From: Alphaproteobacteria bacterium
GTDB lineage: Bacteria > Pseudomonadota > Alphaproteobacteria > Micropepsales > Micropepsaceae
Direction of reading: 5' to 3'
DNA: 52,253 nucleotides
NCBI GenBank assembly: GCA_025924715.1
Contig: JAICHV010000026.1
Location: 1 to 52,253 of the forward strand
The first letter of the stretch is position 1. Each line of letters starts with the position of its first letter. The translations under genes and the position numbers were made by a program. Of the stretch, positions 33,957 to 42,364 are shown in pieces. The notes under the pieces were generated by a model. It searched no databases, was not told the DNA's origin, and was given only the letters and a program-made list of their open reading frames with translations.

Positions 33957-35186
33957 ATGAAAGCAATATTGTGGGCCGGATTTCTGGTGGCGCTGGCGAG
34001 CCCTGCCTGGTGCGATCCGGTAGGACAATTCACCGACCATCGCGACATTGGCGGCCCTGCGCATGCCGGTTCGACCAGCTATGACGCCGGCACCGACACC
34101 TATACGGTGACGGGCGGCGGTGGCAATATGTGGGCCGATCGCGACAGCTTCCAGTTTGCCTGGAAGACCATGTCCGGCGATGTGGCGATCTCCACCGATG
34201 TCGATTTCGTCAGTCCGAAGCCGGCTCCCAGTGCGGGTGGCTACATCCATCGCAAGGGCGGCGTGATCATCCGCCAGGACCTCGATCCGGATTCGGTCTA
34301 TGTCGACGCCCTGCGCATGAGCAACGACCAGCTTTCGCTGCAATATCGTGAAGTGAAAGGCGGCCAGACGCGGCTGATCTGGATCAACACACCCTATCTT
34401 GGCGCCGTGAAGCTGGAGAAGATCGGCGACTATGCCTATTTGTCGGTACCCGGCCCCGACGGCAAGCTTCACCATGCCGGCGGCTCGTTCAAGTTGAAGA
34501 TCAATGGGCCTTATTATATCGGCCTCGGCGTCTGCGCCCATGACAACAGCACCGCCGAGACCATGGCGTTCCGGCATCTGAAGATCACACCGCTCAAAGC
34601 TGGCACGGCGAAGCCCAAAGGCATGACGCTGCAGACCATCCAGATTGCCAATCCGGCGGAACAGACCGCCTTGGCCCACGCCGCCGGCGCGATAAGCGTG
34701 TTGGGCTGGTCGGCCGATGGCAAAAGTGTGGTCTATCGCCAAGGGGGCGGCGTCTATCAGGCCGTCAGCTGGGATAGTTCCAGTGTCGGGAAGGCCGCGG
34801 CCGATAGGACGGCTGCCGTGCTTGGCACCAAGGGCGTCTCGCCGGATGGGCAATGGGTGTATTCCAGCGCTCCCTTTGACGGCAAGATGAAGCTCTGGCG
34901 CGCTCACCCCGACGGCAGCGGCCGCATGCAGGTCACCAGCGGCGACACTTCCGATTTCGATCCCTATCCTTCGCCCGACGGCAAATGGCTGGCTTATATT
35001 TCCGCCCCCGCCGGGGAACCGAAACCCGGCTTCGACGTGATGCTGCAGTTGATGCCGCTTTCGGGCGGCCTGCCCGATGCCGCCAAGACCGTCGCCCTGG
35101 TCAAGCTGGTGGGCGGCAAAACCACGCTGAATGCATCCGCCTGGTCGCCGGACAGCAAGACATTGGCCTTCCTCGCCCAGGATTGA
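33957..35186 (+). CDS. Secreted protein with DUF1349-like and TolB-like propeller regions
   Basis: A 409-residue exported protein. ATG 33957 gives a signal peptide ending ASPAWC-DP and has GGGGGA upstream; the frame continues back to 33903 but without a signal. The first half (about 20-215) looks like a DUF1349-type jelly roll (FQFAWKTMSGDVAISTDVDF; GGVIIRQDLDPDSVYVDALR). The second half has TolB/PD40-like repeats: SPDGQWVYSSAPFDG, SPDGKWLAYISA and a final WSPDSKTLAFLAQD. The repeats stop after about four blades, so the propeller may be short or completed by another chain. It follows beta-helix B by 57 bases. Confidence 0.68.
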   Translation: MKAILWAGFLVALASPAWCDPVGQFTDHRDIGGPAHAGSTSYDAGTDTYTVTGGGGNMWADRDSFQFAWKTMSGDVAISTDVDFVSPKPAPSAGGYIHRKGGVIIRQDLDPDSVYVDALRMSNDQLSLQYREVKGGQTRLIWINTPYLGAVKLEKIGDYAYLSVPGPDGKLHHAGGSFKLKINGPYYIGLGVCAHDNSTAETMAFRHLKITPLKAGTAKPKGMTLQTIQIANPAEQTALAHAAGAISVLGWSADGKSVVYRQGGGVYQAVSWDSSSVGKAAADRTAAVLGTKGVSPDGQWVYSSAPFDGKMKLWRAHPDGSGRMQVTSGDTSDFDPYPSPDGKWLAYISAPAGEPKPGFDVMLQLMPLSGGLPDAAKTVALVKLVGGKTTLNASAWSPDSKTLAFLAQD

Positions 35187-35353
35187 GCCCGGCTGCCCGT
35201 TTCGCATCGGGTTGGGAAACTGCCGGTTGCCTTTGCCGATCTCCTTTGGGTACGGAACCTGCCCGGCGCATGGGGCCACGGGAACGTCCCTCGCGGCCGA
35301 TAGTTTTATGATCTGAGTTGTTGTTGCGGGCAGGAAACAAGGAGAAGAAGATC

Positions 35354-35575
35354 ATGCGACTCGCGGCAGTCCTTTTGAGCAGTGCGTTGGTCATTTCTGC
35401 GGCGCCGGCTTTCGCCAATGACTATGACTCCGGCGACCATGTGACCAAAAAGGTCATCATCCACAAAGACCGGCCCATGCTTCGTCATCATGTCTCGGTG
35501 AAGATCGTCAAGAAGACGGTCTTTCACAAGCACAACCTGAAAACGGATCGGGACGGCGATCACGACGGCGATTGA
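35354..35575 (+). CDS. Small secreted His/Lys/Asp-rich protein
   Basis: A 73-residue protein with a signal peptide ending SAAPAFA-ND and an AAGGAGAAG ribosome-binding site before ATG 35354. The mature part is basic and His-rich (HVTKKVIIHKDRP, RHHVSVKIVKK) and ends in an acidic tail (DRDGDHDGD). That mix suggests metal or polyanion binding, but I recognise no family. It is 167 bases after the secreted propeller gene and is followed by a perfect terminator stem. Confidence 0.65.
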   Translation: MRLAAVLLSSALVISAAPAFANDYDSGDHVTKKVIIHKDRPMLRHHVSVKIVKKTVFHKHNLKTDRDGDHDGD

Positions 35576-35615
35576 TCGCGTCCGACCGCCGGCGGCCTTT
35601 CATGACTGGCCGAAG

Positions 35616-35648
35616 AAATGGGTCCGACCCTGTGGTTCGGACCCATTT
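35616..35648. terminator. Bidirectional terminator, perfect 12-bp stem
   Basis: AAATGGGTCCGA (35616-35627) pairs perfectly with TCGGACCCATTT (35637-35648) across a 9-base loop. It lies between the small secreted protein gene and the end of the leftward DoxX-like gene; A and T runs at both ends allow use in either direction. Confidence 0.8.
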
Positions 35649-35654
35649 TCCTGA

Positions 35655-35990
35655 TCAGGCCATCGCCGGCACGATCGCTATGATCATCAGGATGGTGGGG
35701 ACGGCGTAGAGATATTGGCGATGGTTCAGCAAGGTCACGGTCGTGGCAAAAAGGACTAGGGCGCCGAGAATCCCCCCCCAAATGCGGGTCTGCGGCAGCG
35801 CCAGGAACAGAGCCGTCAGAGCCTGGGACAGGCCCGTCACATAATAAAAGCCGCGCGGATAATCCCAGCGCCGGTAAACACGGCGCAGCGCATCCGGCGC
35901 CGCCAGGTTCATGATCGCGGCAAGCGCAAACAACACGGTGAGTATCACATCCAGGCCGTAGCCCACACTGGACAAAGCGATATCAGACAT
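35655..35990 (-). CDS. DoxX-like small integral membrane protein
   Basis: A 111-residue protein with about three to four hydrophobic segments (for example GLDVILTVLFALAAIMNLA and GGILGALVLFATTVTLL). The fold pattern and the loop DALRRVYRRWDYPRGFYYV suggest a DoxX-like membrane protein, but no conserved catalytic residue can be assigned. Its start overlaps the RND pump stop by 8 bases, so it is translated as the last gene of the efflux operon. It could be a small accessory subunit of the pump. Confidence in the gene is high; in the family, moderate. Confidence 0.72.
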   Translation of the reverse strand: MSDIALSSVGYGLDVILTVLFALAAIMNLAAPDALRRVYRRWDYPRGFYYVTGLSQALTALFLALPQTRIWGGILGALVLFATTVTLLNHRQYLYAVPTILMIIAIVPAMA

Positions 35991-38900
35991 GGTGATGCAC
36001 CTTTTCGGTATGAGTGACGCGCTTTTCCAGCGCGCGAAGCAGGACGTAGAAAACCGGGGTGAGAAACAGACCGAAAAAGGTCACCCCCAGCATGCCGAAG
36101 AAGACGGCGATGCCCATGGCGTGGCGCATTTCCGAGCCGGCGCCCGATGACAGCACCAGCGGCACCACGCCCATGATAAAGGCAAAGCTGGTCATCAAGA
36201 TGGGACGCAGCCTCAGGCGCGCGGCACGGATCGCGGCCTGAACCGTATCCGCACCCTGGATTTCCAATTCGCGGGCGAACTCCACGATCAGAATCGCGTT
36301 CTTGCAGGCCAGCCCGATCAGCACGAACAGGCCGATCTGCGTGAACATGTTGTTGTCGCCGCCGGTCAGCCATACGCCGGTGATGGCGCTGAACAGGCAC
36401 ATGGGCACGATCAGGATGATGGCGAGCGGCAGAAACAGGCTTTCATACTGGGCGGCCAGCACCAGGAAGACCAGCAACACGCAAAGCGGGAACACCAGCA
36501 GCGCGGTGTTTCCCGACAGGATCTGCTGATAGGTGAGGTCGGTCCATTCGTAGCGCATGCCCTTGGGCAGGGTTTCGTCCAGAATCTTGGTCATCGCGGC
36601 CTGGGCCTGGCCGGTGGAATAGCCCGGCGCCGGGCCGCCATTCAGGTCGGCGGCGCGAAAACCGTTGTAACGCATGGCGGTATCGGGGCCGGTGGTCTCG
36701 CTGACATGGACCATGGCGCCCAAAGGCACCATCTCGCCCTGGCTGTTGCGCGCCTTGAGCTGAGCGATGTCTTCCGCCTTGCTGCGGAAGGGCGTATCGG
36801 CCTGCGCAATGACCTCATATGTGCGGCCAAAGCGGTTGAAGTCGTTGACATAGGTCGAGCCCAGATAGGTCTGCATGGTGGCGAAGACATCCTGCACATC
36901 CACGCCCAGCTGCTGGGCCTTGGTGCGATCGAGATGGGCGAAGAGTTGGGGCACGCCGATCTCGAAGTTCGAGAAGACGCCCTGAAGGGCAGGCTCCTTG
37001 GCGGCTTTCATCTGGATCTGCTGCATCACCTTGGCCAATGCCGCGTCGCCCAGGTCGCTGCGATCCTCCACTTCCAGCTTGAAGCCGCCGATGGTGCCCA
37101 GCCCTTGCACGGGCGGCGGCGGAAAAATGGCGATGATGGCATCGTTGAGCCTGGCGAATTTGGCCTGAAGGCGCTGCGCCACCGCCATGCCGGAATCGGC
37201 CGAACCGCGCTGGTCGAAAGGTTTCAGGGTCTCGAACACGATACCGGCGGACGGGCTGTTGATGAAGCCATTGATGGAAAGGCCGGGGAACGCCACCGCG
37301 CCATCCACCGCGGGATCCTTCAGGGCGATATCCGACATCTGGCGGATCACTTTTTCGGTGCGGTCCAGGGTGGCGCCTTGGGGCAATTGCGCGAAGCTCA
37401 CCAGATATTGTTTGTCCTGCAACGGCACGAAGCCCGGCGGCACAAGACGGAACAGCAAAACGGTCGCGGCCAGCAGCCCGCCATAGACGACAAGTGCCGC
37501 GCCCCGGCGGGACAGGACACCGCCGACCCTCTTGCCGTACCCTTCCGATCCCCGGCGGAACACGCGGTTGAAGGCGCCGAAGAAATCGCCAAACGCCTTT
37601 TCCATGCCGCGCGCGAAAAAGTCCTTGGGCGCGTTGTGGCTGCGCAGCAGCAGCGCCGAAAGCGCGGGCGACAGGGTGAGTGAATTGAAGGCGGAAATGA
37701 TCGTCGAAAAAGCGATGGTCAGGGCGAATTGGCGATAAAATTCGCCCGTCAATCCGCTGATGAAGGCGATCGGCACGAACACCGCGCACAGCACCAGCGC
37801 GATGGCGATGATGGGGCCGGTCACCTCCGACATGGCCTTAAGCGTGGCCTCGCGCGGGGCAAGGCCGGCCTCGATATTGCGCTCCACATTCTCCACCACC
37901 ACGATCGCGTCGTCGACAACGATGCCGATGGCCAGCACCAGCCCGAACAGCGACAAATTGTTGATCGAGAAGCCGAACAGATGCATCGCCGCGAAAGTCC
38001 CGATAATGGAAACCGGAACCGCCAGCAGCGGGATGATGGAGGCGCGCCAGGTCTGCAGGAACAGGATCACCACCAGAACCACCAGCAGCACCGCTTCCAG
38101 AAGCGTGTGCACCACCGCCTTGATGGAATCGCGCACAAAGACGGTGGGGTCATAGACGATGGAGTAGTCCAGCCCTTCCGGGAAATTCTTTTTGAGCTCG
38201 GCCATGGTGGCGCGCACAGAATCGGAAATCTGGATGGCGTTGGAGCCGGGCGCCTGGAAAATCGGAATGGCGACCGCCTGCCGGTTATTCAGCAGCGAAC
38301 GCAGGCCATATTGTGAGGCATCGATCTCCACCCGTGCCACATCCCCCAGGCGGGTGACCACGCCGCCTTCATTCTTGATCACGATCTGGCGGAATTCCTC
38401 GGGACTGGTGAGACGTCCTTCCACGGTGATGGGAAGCTGAAGCTGGCTTTGGGCGCCATAGGGCGGCCCGTTGATGACGCCGGCCGCGACCTGGACATTC
38501 TGCTTGCGCACGGCATTGACGACATCGCTCGCCGAAAGGCCCAGCTCGGCAATACGCTGCGGGTTGAGCCAGAGGCGCATGGCATAGTCGCCGCTGCCGA
38601 ACAGCGCGACATTGCCCACGCCTTGGATTTTGGCAAGCTGGTCCTTGACGTTCAGCACCGCATAATTGCGCAGATAGAGCATGTCATAGCGGTTGGTGGG
38701 CGACGTGAGATGCACCACCATGGTGAGGTCAGGCGAGCTTTTGACCGTGGTCACCCCCAGCGCACGGGTGACATCGGGAAGACGCGGCAGCGCCTGGTTG
38801 ACCCGGTTCTGCACCAGTTGGGTGGCCAGATTGGGATCGACGCCCAGCTTGAAGGTGACGGTCAGGGTCAGCGTGCCGTCGCTGGCCGCCGAGGACCCCA

Positions 38901-39138
38901 TATAAAGCATGCCCTCGGTGCCGTTGATCTGTTCTTCCAGCGGCGTCGCCACGGTCTCGGCAATGGTCTGAGGATTGGCGCCGGGAAATTGCGCCGTCAC
39001 CACCACCGAAGGGGGCACGACCTCGGGATATTCCGAGATGGGCAGCTCGGTCATCGCGATCAGCCCCGCCAGGAAAATGACGATGGAGATCACCCCGGCG
39101 AAAATCGGCCGGTCGATGAAGAATTTGGAGAGATTCAT
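35983..39138 (-). CDS. RND efflux pump inner-membrane subunit (HAE1/AcrB type)
   Basis: A 1051-residue proton-driven multidrug exporter subunit. The N-terminal FFIDRPIFAGVISIVIFLAG, the pair of Asp in GIVVDDAIVVVENVER (the proton relay of helix 4), and the 12-helix, two-large-loop layout are typical of HAE1 pumps such as AcrB/MexF. The length is normal for the family. The C-terminus ends KVHHHV. It lies 26 bases downstream of the adaptor and just before the DoxX-like gene. No outer-membrane factor is encoded nearby, so it must share one, possibly the OprM-type protein at 12476-13891 or one elsewhere. Confidence 0.96.
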   Translation of the reverse strand: MNLSKFFIDRPIFAGVISIVIFLAGLIAMTELPISEYPEVVPPSVVVTAQFPGANPQTIAETVATPLEEQINGTEGMLYMGSSAASDGTLTLTVTFKLGVDPNLATQLVQNRVNQALPRLPDVTRALGVTTVKSSPDLTMVVHLTSPTNRYDMLYLRNYAVLNVKDQLAKIQGVGNVALFGSGDYAMRLWLNPQRIAELGLSASDVVNAVRKQNVQVAAGVINGPPYGAQSQLQLPITVEGRLTSPEEFRQIVIKNEGGVVTRLGDVARVEIDASQYGLRSLLNNRQAVAIPIFQAPGSNAIQISDSVRATMAELKKNFPEGLDYSIVYDPTVFVRDSIKAVVHTLLEAVLLVVLVVILFLQTWRASIIPLLAVPVSIIGTFAAMHLFGFSINNLSLFGLVLAIGIVVDDAIVVVENVERNIEAGLAPREATLKAMSEVTGPIIAIALVLCAVFVPIAFISGLTGEFYRQFALTIAFSTIISAFNSLTLSPALSALLLRSHNAPKDFFARGMEKAFGDFFGAFNRVFRRGSEGYGKRVGGVLSRRGAALVVYGGLLAATVLLFRLVPPGFVPLQDKQYLVSFAQLPQGATLDRTEKVIRQMSDIALKDPAVDGAVAFPGLSINGFINSPSAGIVFETLKPFDQRGSADSGMAVAQRLQAKFARLNDAIIAIFPPPPVQGLGTIGGFKLEVEDRSDLGDAALAKVMQQIQMKAAKEPALQGVFSNFEIGVPQLFAHLDRTKAQQLGVDVQDVFATMQTYLGSTYVNDFNRFGRTYEVIAQADTPFRSKAEDIAQLKARNSQGEMVPLGAMVHVSETTGPDTAMRYNGFRAADLNGGPAPGYSTGQAQAAMTKILDETLPKGMRYEWTDLTYQQILSGNTALLVFPLCVLLVFLVLAAQYESLFLPLAIILIVPMCLFSAITGVWLTGGDNNMFTQIGLFVLIGLACKNAILIVEFARELEIQGADTVQAAIRAARLRLRPILMTSFAFIMGVVPLVLSSGAGSEMRHAMGIAVFFGMLGVTFFGLFLTPVFYVLLRALEKRVTHTEKVHHHV

Positions 39139-39164
39139 GATTTTGCGCCCTCTCGCGCCCGTCT

Positions 39165-40379
39165 TTAGTTGCGGACGCTCTGCACGCCATGCGGCGCGAC
39201 CAATGCGCCCGGCGCCAGTTTCTGCAGCCCATCCAGGATCACCCGGTCACCGGCTTTGAGGCCGGATGTCACCACCCGTTCTCCCTCCAGGGCGGTGCCC
39301 AGGCTGACCTCGCGATATTCCACTTTGTCGCCCGCGCCCACCACATAGACGAAGCGCTTGTTCTGGTCGTTGCCGATGGCCGTCTCCGGCACCAGCAGTG
39401 TGCCCGTCAAAACACCGCCGCCCATCCGCACCGACACGAACATGCCGGGCACCAGCGAGCCGTCTTCATTGGCGAAGCGGGCGCGCGCGCGGATCGTGCC
39501 GGAACCGGAATTGATATGGTTGTCGAAGCTTTCGATGACACCGCGATAGACTTTGGCCTGGGCATCGCCCTGCACGGTCAGATCCACCGGAATGGTCTGC
39601 GTTTTGTTCGCGCCGCGGTTCCGCAGGATGCCCAGATAGGTCTGCTCATCCACCTCGAAATCGGCATAGACGCCATCATCGGAGACGATGGAGGCGAGAA
39701 GTTGCGGCGCCATTCCCGAGGAGCCGACCAGATTGCCCACCGTGATTTCGGCCCGGCTGATACGGCCCGAAATAGGGGCCTTGATAAAGGCGCGATCGAG
39801 ATCGACCTCAGCGGAGGCCAGCGCGGCCTGGGCGGATTTCACCGCGGCCTGCGCCACATCGTCTGCGGTGACGCGCTGGTCATAGGATTCCTGCGCCACG
39901 GCCTGCGCCTTGATCAGCCGCTCGCCGCGGTCGCGTTCGATCTTTGTCAGCCGCGCGTTGTTGACGGCGCTGGCCAGGTCGGCAGCCGCCTTGGCGACGG
40001 CGGCTTGATAGGGACGGGGATCGACAACGAACAGCACATCGCCGGCCTTGACCTCTTGGCCGTCCTTAAAACGGATTTCACTGATGCGGCCCGCGACCTG
40101 CGGGCGGATCTCGGCATAGTCGACCGCGTCGATGCGCCCCGAAAAACCGCTATAGGGCCTGACGGTCTGGGGTTTGAGGGTCTCTGCCGTCACCGGTGCG
40201 GCGGCGGGGGCTGCAGCGTCGGGCCCCGGCTTGGCACTGGCCCCATGGTAAAGAGCGTAACCGCCCCCCAGCAGCAGGAACAAAGCCGCGCCTGTGGCTT
40301 GGCGGCGCAGCCTTTTCCCCGGCTGATTGGCTTTCAAACGAAGGAAATTTTGCGCCTGGACAAGGTCGAGATGGGTCAT
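39165..40379 (-). CDS. RND efflux periplasmic adaptor (MFP)
   Basis: A 404-residue membrane-fusion subunit for the RND pump. ATG 40379 has GGGGA upstream and gives a short basic N-terminus, then a membrane helix (ATGAALFLLLGGGYALYHG). The frame continues upstream without plausible coding. Domains in order: lipoyl half (IRFKDGQEVKAGDVLFVVDP), alpha-hairpin, second lipoyl half with GRISRAEITVGNLVG, beta-barrel and membrane-proximal domain (VVTSGLKAGDRVILDGLQKL). It is the first gene of the operon and divergent from tetR. Confidence 0.93.
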   Translation of the reverse strand: MTHLDLVQAQNFLRLKANQPGKRLRRQATGAALFLLLGGGYALYHGASAKPGPDAAAPAAAPVTAETLKPQTVRPYSGFSGRIDAVDYAEIRPQVAGRISEIRFKDGQEVKAGDVLFVVDPRPYQAAVAKAAADLASAVNNARLTKIERDRGERLIKAQAVAQESYDQRVTADDVAQAAVKSAQAALASAEVDLDRAFIKAPISGRISRAEITVGNLVGSSGMAPQLLASIVSDDGVYADFEVDEQTYLGILRNRGANKTQTIPVDLTVQGDAQAKVYRGVIESFDNHINSGSGTIRARARFANEDGSLVPGMFVSVRMGGGVLTGTLLVPETAIGNDQNKRFVYVVGAGDKVEYREVSLGTALEGERVVTSGLKAGDRVILDGLQKLAPGALVAPHGVQSVRN

Positions 40380-40391
40380 GGAAATCCCCGA

Positions 40392-40417
40392 ATATCTGTA
40401 ATGATCGATACAGATAT
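40392..40417. promoter_or_regulatory. Inverted repeat, candidate TetR operator
   Basis: ATATCTGTA (40392-40400) and TACAGATAT (40409-40417) are perfect 9-base inverted repeats around an 8-base spacer with central GATC. The site lies in the 98-base gap between the divergent RND adaptor and TetR genes, 12 bases upstream of the adaptor start. Repressor binding here could control both directions. The repeat is certain; the protein that binds is inferred. Confidence 0.72.
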
Positions 40418-40477
40418 GTCGGTGGACTTCCGGCGTCAAGAGAATTATATAACAATCCATACAAAAAAGGAAACGCC

Positions 40478-41104
40478 ATGCGGACGGGCCGCCCACGGTC
40501 TTTTTGCAAGGAAGACACACTCGACAAGGCCATGACGGTTTTCTGGCGCCAGGGTTACGAAGGCGCCTCGATGGCCGACCTCACCAAGGCCATGGGCATC
40601 AATCCGCCCAGCCTTTATGCCTGTTTTGGCAGCAAGGAAGGCCTGTTCAAGGCCGTGCTGGAACATTACGACGCCCGCCGCGCCAGCTTCATGGCGAGTG
40701 TTCTGAAAGCGCCGTCGGCGGCCGAAGTCGCCAAGGCTTATCTTATGGGCGTCGCGGGGTTCGCCTCCGACACCAGCGGCCGCAATCCCCCGGGCTGTTT
40801 GATGGTGCAGGGCGGGCTGTCCTGCGGCGACAAGGTGATTCCCGATACCCTGGCCCGTCATCGCGCGGAAAAAGAAGCCATGCTGCGCGCCCGTTTTGAA
40901 GAGGCGCGAAAAAGCGGTGATCTGCCCAAGACGTCCGATCCGGCTGCCTTGGCGCGATATCTGGTGGTGATGGGCAACGGCATCAGCGTGCAGGCCGCGG
41001 CCGGCGCTTCGCTGAAAGATCTGCGCGAGGTTGCCGCCATCGCGCTCGCCAATTGGCCGGTGGAGGCTAATATTCAAGAAAACCCATCCGCCGTATCCAT
41101 CTGA
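40478..41104 (+). CDS. TetR/AcrR-family transcriptional regulator
   Basis: A 208-residue DNA-binding protein. The helix-turn-helix lies at about 29-57 (GASMADLTKAMGINPPSLYA followed by CFGSKEGLFKAVL), typical of TetR/AcrR repressors. ATG 40478 follows AAGGAA. The C-terminal domain (GNPPGCLMVQGGLSCG; Cys residues in the ligand region) should bind an effector, perhaps a pump substrate. It is divergent from the RND efflux operon, with a perfect inverted repeat between them, so it is probably the local repressor. Confidence 0.93.
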   Translation: MRTGRPRSFCKEDTLDKAMTVFWRQGYEGASMADLTKAMGINPPSLYACFGSKEGLFKAVLEHYDARRASFMASVLKAPSAAEVAKAYLMGVAGFASDTSGRNPPGCLMVQGGLSCGDKVIPDTLARHRAEKEAMLRARFEEARKSGDLPKTSDPAALARYLVVMGNGISVQAAAGASLKDLREVAAIALANWPVEANIQENPSAVSI

Positions 41105-41186
41105 GCGACGAACGCGGCGACACCGCGGCCATTTGCGCAAGGGGCCTGGATTTGTCGATTACGTATTGTGCCTCCGGAATTCCCTA

Positions 41187-41489
41187 GTGATTAAATTTTT
41201 TGCCATGATAGTCATCGTCGTGCTTGGTGATCGCGGCATGCCTGTGGCCGCTTGGGGATTTGCCGCTAAAGCTTTCATGGTCACAAAAGAGGAATTCTAT
41301 AGACGCTATAGGACCTTCTCTTTTCCACGAACCTTCCTAGGCGTATTGGTTTGCCTATCGGCCGGATTGGAATCCATGTTTCCTTTAAGCGCAGACTTGC
41401 AAGGGCTACCAACGATTTTTTTAACAGTCCTGTTTGTGATATCTTCCGGGGTAGATGTCTGGAAAGCGCTAAGAAAATCCCGGACTTAA
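41187..41489 (+). CDS. Hypothetical small membrane protein in a low-GC stretch
   Basis: An open frame of about 100 residues if read from GTG 41187; an ATG at 41205 is an alternative. It has three hydrophobic segments (FFAMIVIVVLG, FLGVLVCLSAG, IFLTVLFVISSG) and a basic C-terminus (KALRKSRT), a sensible small membrane protein pattern. I recognise no family. The base composition is clearly lower in GC than the flanking genes, and the start lacks a strong ribosome-binding site. It may be recently acquired, decayed, or not translated. The longer frame to 41031 would overlap tetR and is rejected. Confidence 0.42.
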   Translation: MIKFFAMIVIVVLGDRGMPVAAWGFAAKAFMVTKEEFYRRYRTFSFPRTFLGVLVCLSAGLESMFPLSADLQGLPTIFLTVLFVISSGVDVWKALRKSRT

Positions 41490-41577
41490 GGCTCAGGGAA
41501 ATACGGTGACGGGAGCCCTTGTCCCCGTTCATTCGAACGCACGCTCTGCCGCCGTTTATCGCTCCTTCCTTGCATAT

Positions 41578-41594
41578 ATACCCCATAGGGGTAT
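41578..41594. promoter_or_regulatory. CsoR-type operator palindrome
   Basis: ATACCCCATAGGGGTAT is a perfect 17-base palindrome 9 bases before the CsoR start. G/C tracts in this arrangement (TACCC...GGGTA) are the usual operator type of copper-sensing CsoR proteins. It overlaps an AT-rich TATATA that could be the -10 element, which fits repression of its own gene. Confidence 0.82.
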
Positions 41595-41603
41595 GTATGG
41601 CCC

Positions 41604-41879
41604 ATGAGAGTCGACATCAAGTCGGGCATCCGCAAGAAGCTCAACCGCATCGAGGGGCAGGTTCGTGGTATCGCCAAGATGGTAGACGAGGACCGTTATT
41701 GCATCGACGTGATCACGCAGATTGACGCGGTACAGGCCGCGCTGCACCGAGTCGAGCGCGACATTTTGCGCGATCATGTCGCCCATTGCGTTGAGCATGC
41801 GATTGCTTCCGGTAGCAAAGCCGATCAGCGCCGCAAGGTCGCGGAGCTGATGAACCTTCTGCAACGGGTATCGCAATGA
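41604..41879 (+). CDS. csoR: CsoR/RcnR-family metal-sensing repressor, copper type
   Basis: A 91-residue all-helical repressor. The ligand set Cys33 (RYCIDV), His58 (RDHVAH) and Cys62 (AHCVEH) keeps the 25- and 4-residue spacings of the Cu(I) site of CsoR. The RcnR nickel type has another His and the persulfide type lacks His. The N-terminal helix has LNRIEGQVRGIAKMV, typical of the family. Its own operator palindrome lies just upstream. It overlaps the next small ORF by 4 bases. No copper ATPase or chaperone gene is next to it, so its targets must include itself and perhaps remote genes. The symbol reflects the family. Confidence 0.9.
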   Translation: MRVDIKSGIRKKLNRIEGQVRGIAKMVDEDRYCIDVITQIDAVQAALHRVERDILRDHVAHCVEHAIASGSKADQRRKVAELMNLLQRVSQ

Positions 41880-42154
41880 ATTTGCTTCCGCGGCTGCCAT
41901 CCTGGTCATCGGTTCACCGCGCATTCGCGCGACTGCATGGCGCGGACACGGCTGACGACGGACAGGCGGAAGTCGCTTCGTCCGATCTCGTGGCTGCCTA
42001 CAAGGCCTATGCCGAGGCGACACTGCGGGCGAGCGCGGCGCTCGAGCAGTATGGAAAGGCTTCTCCACAATTCTCGGCCGCCGATGTTGCCAGCATGCGG
42101 CTCTTTCACCGGGCCAAGAAGATGCAAGGTCTGAAGAAGGCCAAGTCAAGCTGA
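41876..42154 (+). CDS. Hypothetical protein downstream of csoR
   Basis: A 92-residue protein whose ATG overlaps the csoR stop (ATGA), so translation is likely coupled. The sequence is mostly helical and Ala-rich (LVAAYKAYAEATLRASAALE), with a basic C-terminus (HRAKKMQGLKKAKSS). It has no signal peptide or metal motif. The coupling suggests a role in the same copper response. I recognise no family. Confidence 0.6.
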   Translation: MNLLPRLPSWSSVHRAFARLHGADTADDGQAEVASSDLVAAYKAYAEATLRASAALEQYGKASPQFSAADVASMRLFHRAKKMQGLKKAKSS

Positions 42155-42261
42155 TTTTGGAATCCGGGGGAACGCTTTACGGATTTGATCGCTCGCTGCG
42201 CTCACGGCTTATTTGCTGGGCCCTCTTCCCTCGACCGGCCCCGGCCCGCCGAGGGCACTAT

Positions 42262-42286
42262 TTATCGGCGCGCGAGCGCGCGATAA
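42262..42286 (-). terminator. Hairpin downstream of tRNA-Gln
   Basis: TTATCGGCGCGC against GCGCGCGATAA with one bulged base lies 4 bases beyond the 3' end of the tRNA on the minus strand. It is GC-rich but has no U-run, so it may be a processing or termination structure. Confidence 0.4.
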
Positions 42287-42290
42287 GAAG

Positions 42291-42364
42291 TGGCTGGGGG
42301 ACTAGGATTCGAACCTAGACAGGCAGAGTCAGAGTCTGCAGTCCTACCGTTAGACGATCCCCCA
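42291..42364 (-). tRNA. tRNA-Gln (anticodon CUG)
   Basis: A complete 74-base cloverleaf on the minus strand. The acceptor stem TGGGGGA pairs with TCCCCCA, followed by discriminator G and an encoded CCA. The anticodon arm is GCAGA-CTCTGAC-TCTGC, giving anticodon CTG. The T-arm reads TAGGTTCGAATCCTA. The isoacceptor reads CAG. The 5' end is at 42364 and the 3' end at 42291. Confidence 0.97.

Noticed and set aside
41105..42364. Possible genomic island inserted at tRNA-Gln
   Set aside because: No integrase and no direct repeat of the tRNA 3' end was seen; the match ATTCGAAC near 41530 is too short to be an attachment site.
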